From Asticcacaulis sp. AC402 (GTDB lineage: Bacteria; Pseudomonadota; Alphaproteobacteria; Caulobacterales; Caulobacteraceae), in the NCBI RefSeq assembly GCF_000495835.1, contig NZ_AWGC01000019.1, positions 62,001 through 126,000 of the forward strand: 64,000 nt of DNA. Direction: 5' to 3'. Numbering within the stretch: position 1 is the stretch's first letter; each line of letters begins with the position of its first letter. The position numbers were made by a program, and so were the translations under genes. The notes under the pieces were generated by a model. It saw only the letters and a list, made by a program, of their open reading frames with translations. It was not told the DNA's origin and ran no database searches. Shown piece by piece: positions 63,621 to 64,000 of this stretch.

Positions 63621-64000
63621 ATGAACGCTGGATACGCCGTCTGGGCTTTTGCGGCTGGCGCCCTTATCCCCGTCATGGCCGCCATCAGCGGGACCCTGGC
63701 GCGTTCGACGGGGAATCCCGTGCTGGCCGTCGTGGTGTTGTTCGTCGTCGGCCTGATCGCGTCCGCCGCCGTCCTGCTGGCCACCGGCACGCAAGGGATC
63801 GCCACCCTGCCGACGCTGCCGCCGTGGCTGTTTACCGGCGGACTGATCATCGCCTTTTACGGCCTGAGCGTCGCCGTCCTGACGCCGCGGTTCGGGGTCG
63901 GCAACACCATCCTGTTCATCGTCGCCGCCCAGATCGTTACCAGCACCGCGATCGACCATTTCGGCTTGTTCGGCGCGGCGGTGAAGCCGGTCAACCTTGT
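63621..64000 (+). CDS. YdcZ/DUF606-type DMT transporter, 5' part
   Basis: The frame is open to the right edge of the window (about 126 codons seen). The product starts MNAGYAVWAFAAGALIPVMA and shows at least four hydrophobic segments (PVMAAISGTLARSTGNPVLA, VVVLFVVGLIASAAVLLATG, LFTGGLIIAFYGLSVAVLTP, NTILFIVAAQIVTSTAIDHF). The internal GNP motif and the late DHFGLFGAAVKPVN motif are typical of DUF606 proteins of the drug/metabolite transporter superfamily. It begins 1 bp after the tautomerase gene, so it may export the compound this operon detoxifies. Confidence 0.85.
   Translation, partial: MNAGYAVWAFAAGALIPVMAAISGTLARSTGNPVLAVVVLFVVGLIASAAVLLATGTQGIATLPTLPPWLFTGGLIIAFYGLSVAVLTPRFGVGNTILFIVAAQIVTSTAIDHFGLFGAAVKPVNL

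Overview
The window is GC-rich chromosomal DNA from an alphaproteobacterium, most likely a member of the Caulobacterales (an Asticcacaulis-like Caulobacteraceae would fit). Three things point there: a DivL-type cell-cycle kinase with Tyr instead of His in its H-box, a Caulobacter-style pilA-cpaABCDEF-tadBC pilus locus, and an F1-only atpHAGDC operon without F0 genes. I saw no rRNA, tRNA, CRISPR array, prophage or intact insertion sequence. The taxonomic call is inference from gene content.

Layout. 1-411 is the 5' part of an unknown exported protein. 772-6092 holds sdhCDAB followed closely by a methyltransferase, a [2Fe-2S] ferredoxin and a family-2 glycosyltransferase. divL faces it (6419-8836). 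9.0-16 kb is a mixed accessory stretch: serine hydrolase, cutA, AraC-GyrI regulator, exported methyltransferase, 3'-5' exonuclease, two tandem DUF3597 genes and a gene fragment. 16-22.6 kb is metabolic: ahcY with a palindromic operator, an MFS-transporter remnant, bioB, amn and pabB.

22.7-35 kb is the Flp/Tad pilus island. Two TadE/TadG-like minor pseudopilins and a small secretin-N-domain protein read leftward. A TTAA-rich region separates them from two Flp pilin genes (the second is only 57 codons), the prepilin peptidase cpaA, and cpaBCDEF-tadBC. Together these encode pilin, peptidase, outer-membrane secretin and its lipoprotein, localisation ATPase, motor ATPase and inner-membrane platform.

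35-49 kb carries two Tat-type Gfo/Idh/MocA oxidoreductases, nrdA with a pair of NrdR-like boxes, a YqjD-like protein, a TetR regulator divergent from a glycosyltransferase, phnCDE phosphonate uptake, and a fold-III ornithine decarboxylase preceded by a speF-type leader RNA. 49-64 kb has atpHAGDC, terC, an unknown coiled-coil protein, a broken isoaspartyl peptidase gene, a NUDIX hydrolase, phaZ, a YgjP-like metallopeptidase, a penicillin-binding protein 1A, an HxlR regulator divergent from gst, an NTF2-like protein, a tautomerase and the start of a YdcZ-like transporter.

The most unusual content is intergenic. Three families of palindromic repeats recur at gene ends. Family B (111-161 bp) has TACCAA-type terminal inverted repeats and 3-bp TAA/TTA target duplications, so it behaves like a miniature transposable element. 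One copy uses a pilin stop codon as its target and another interrupts a peptidase gene. Family A (about 104 bp) consists of two hairpin modules whose stems differ by compensatory changes between copies. Family C is a long nested hairpin, and one copy of it has been split by a family A element.
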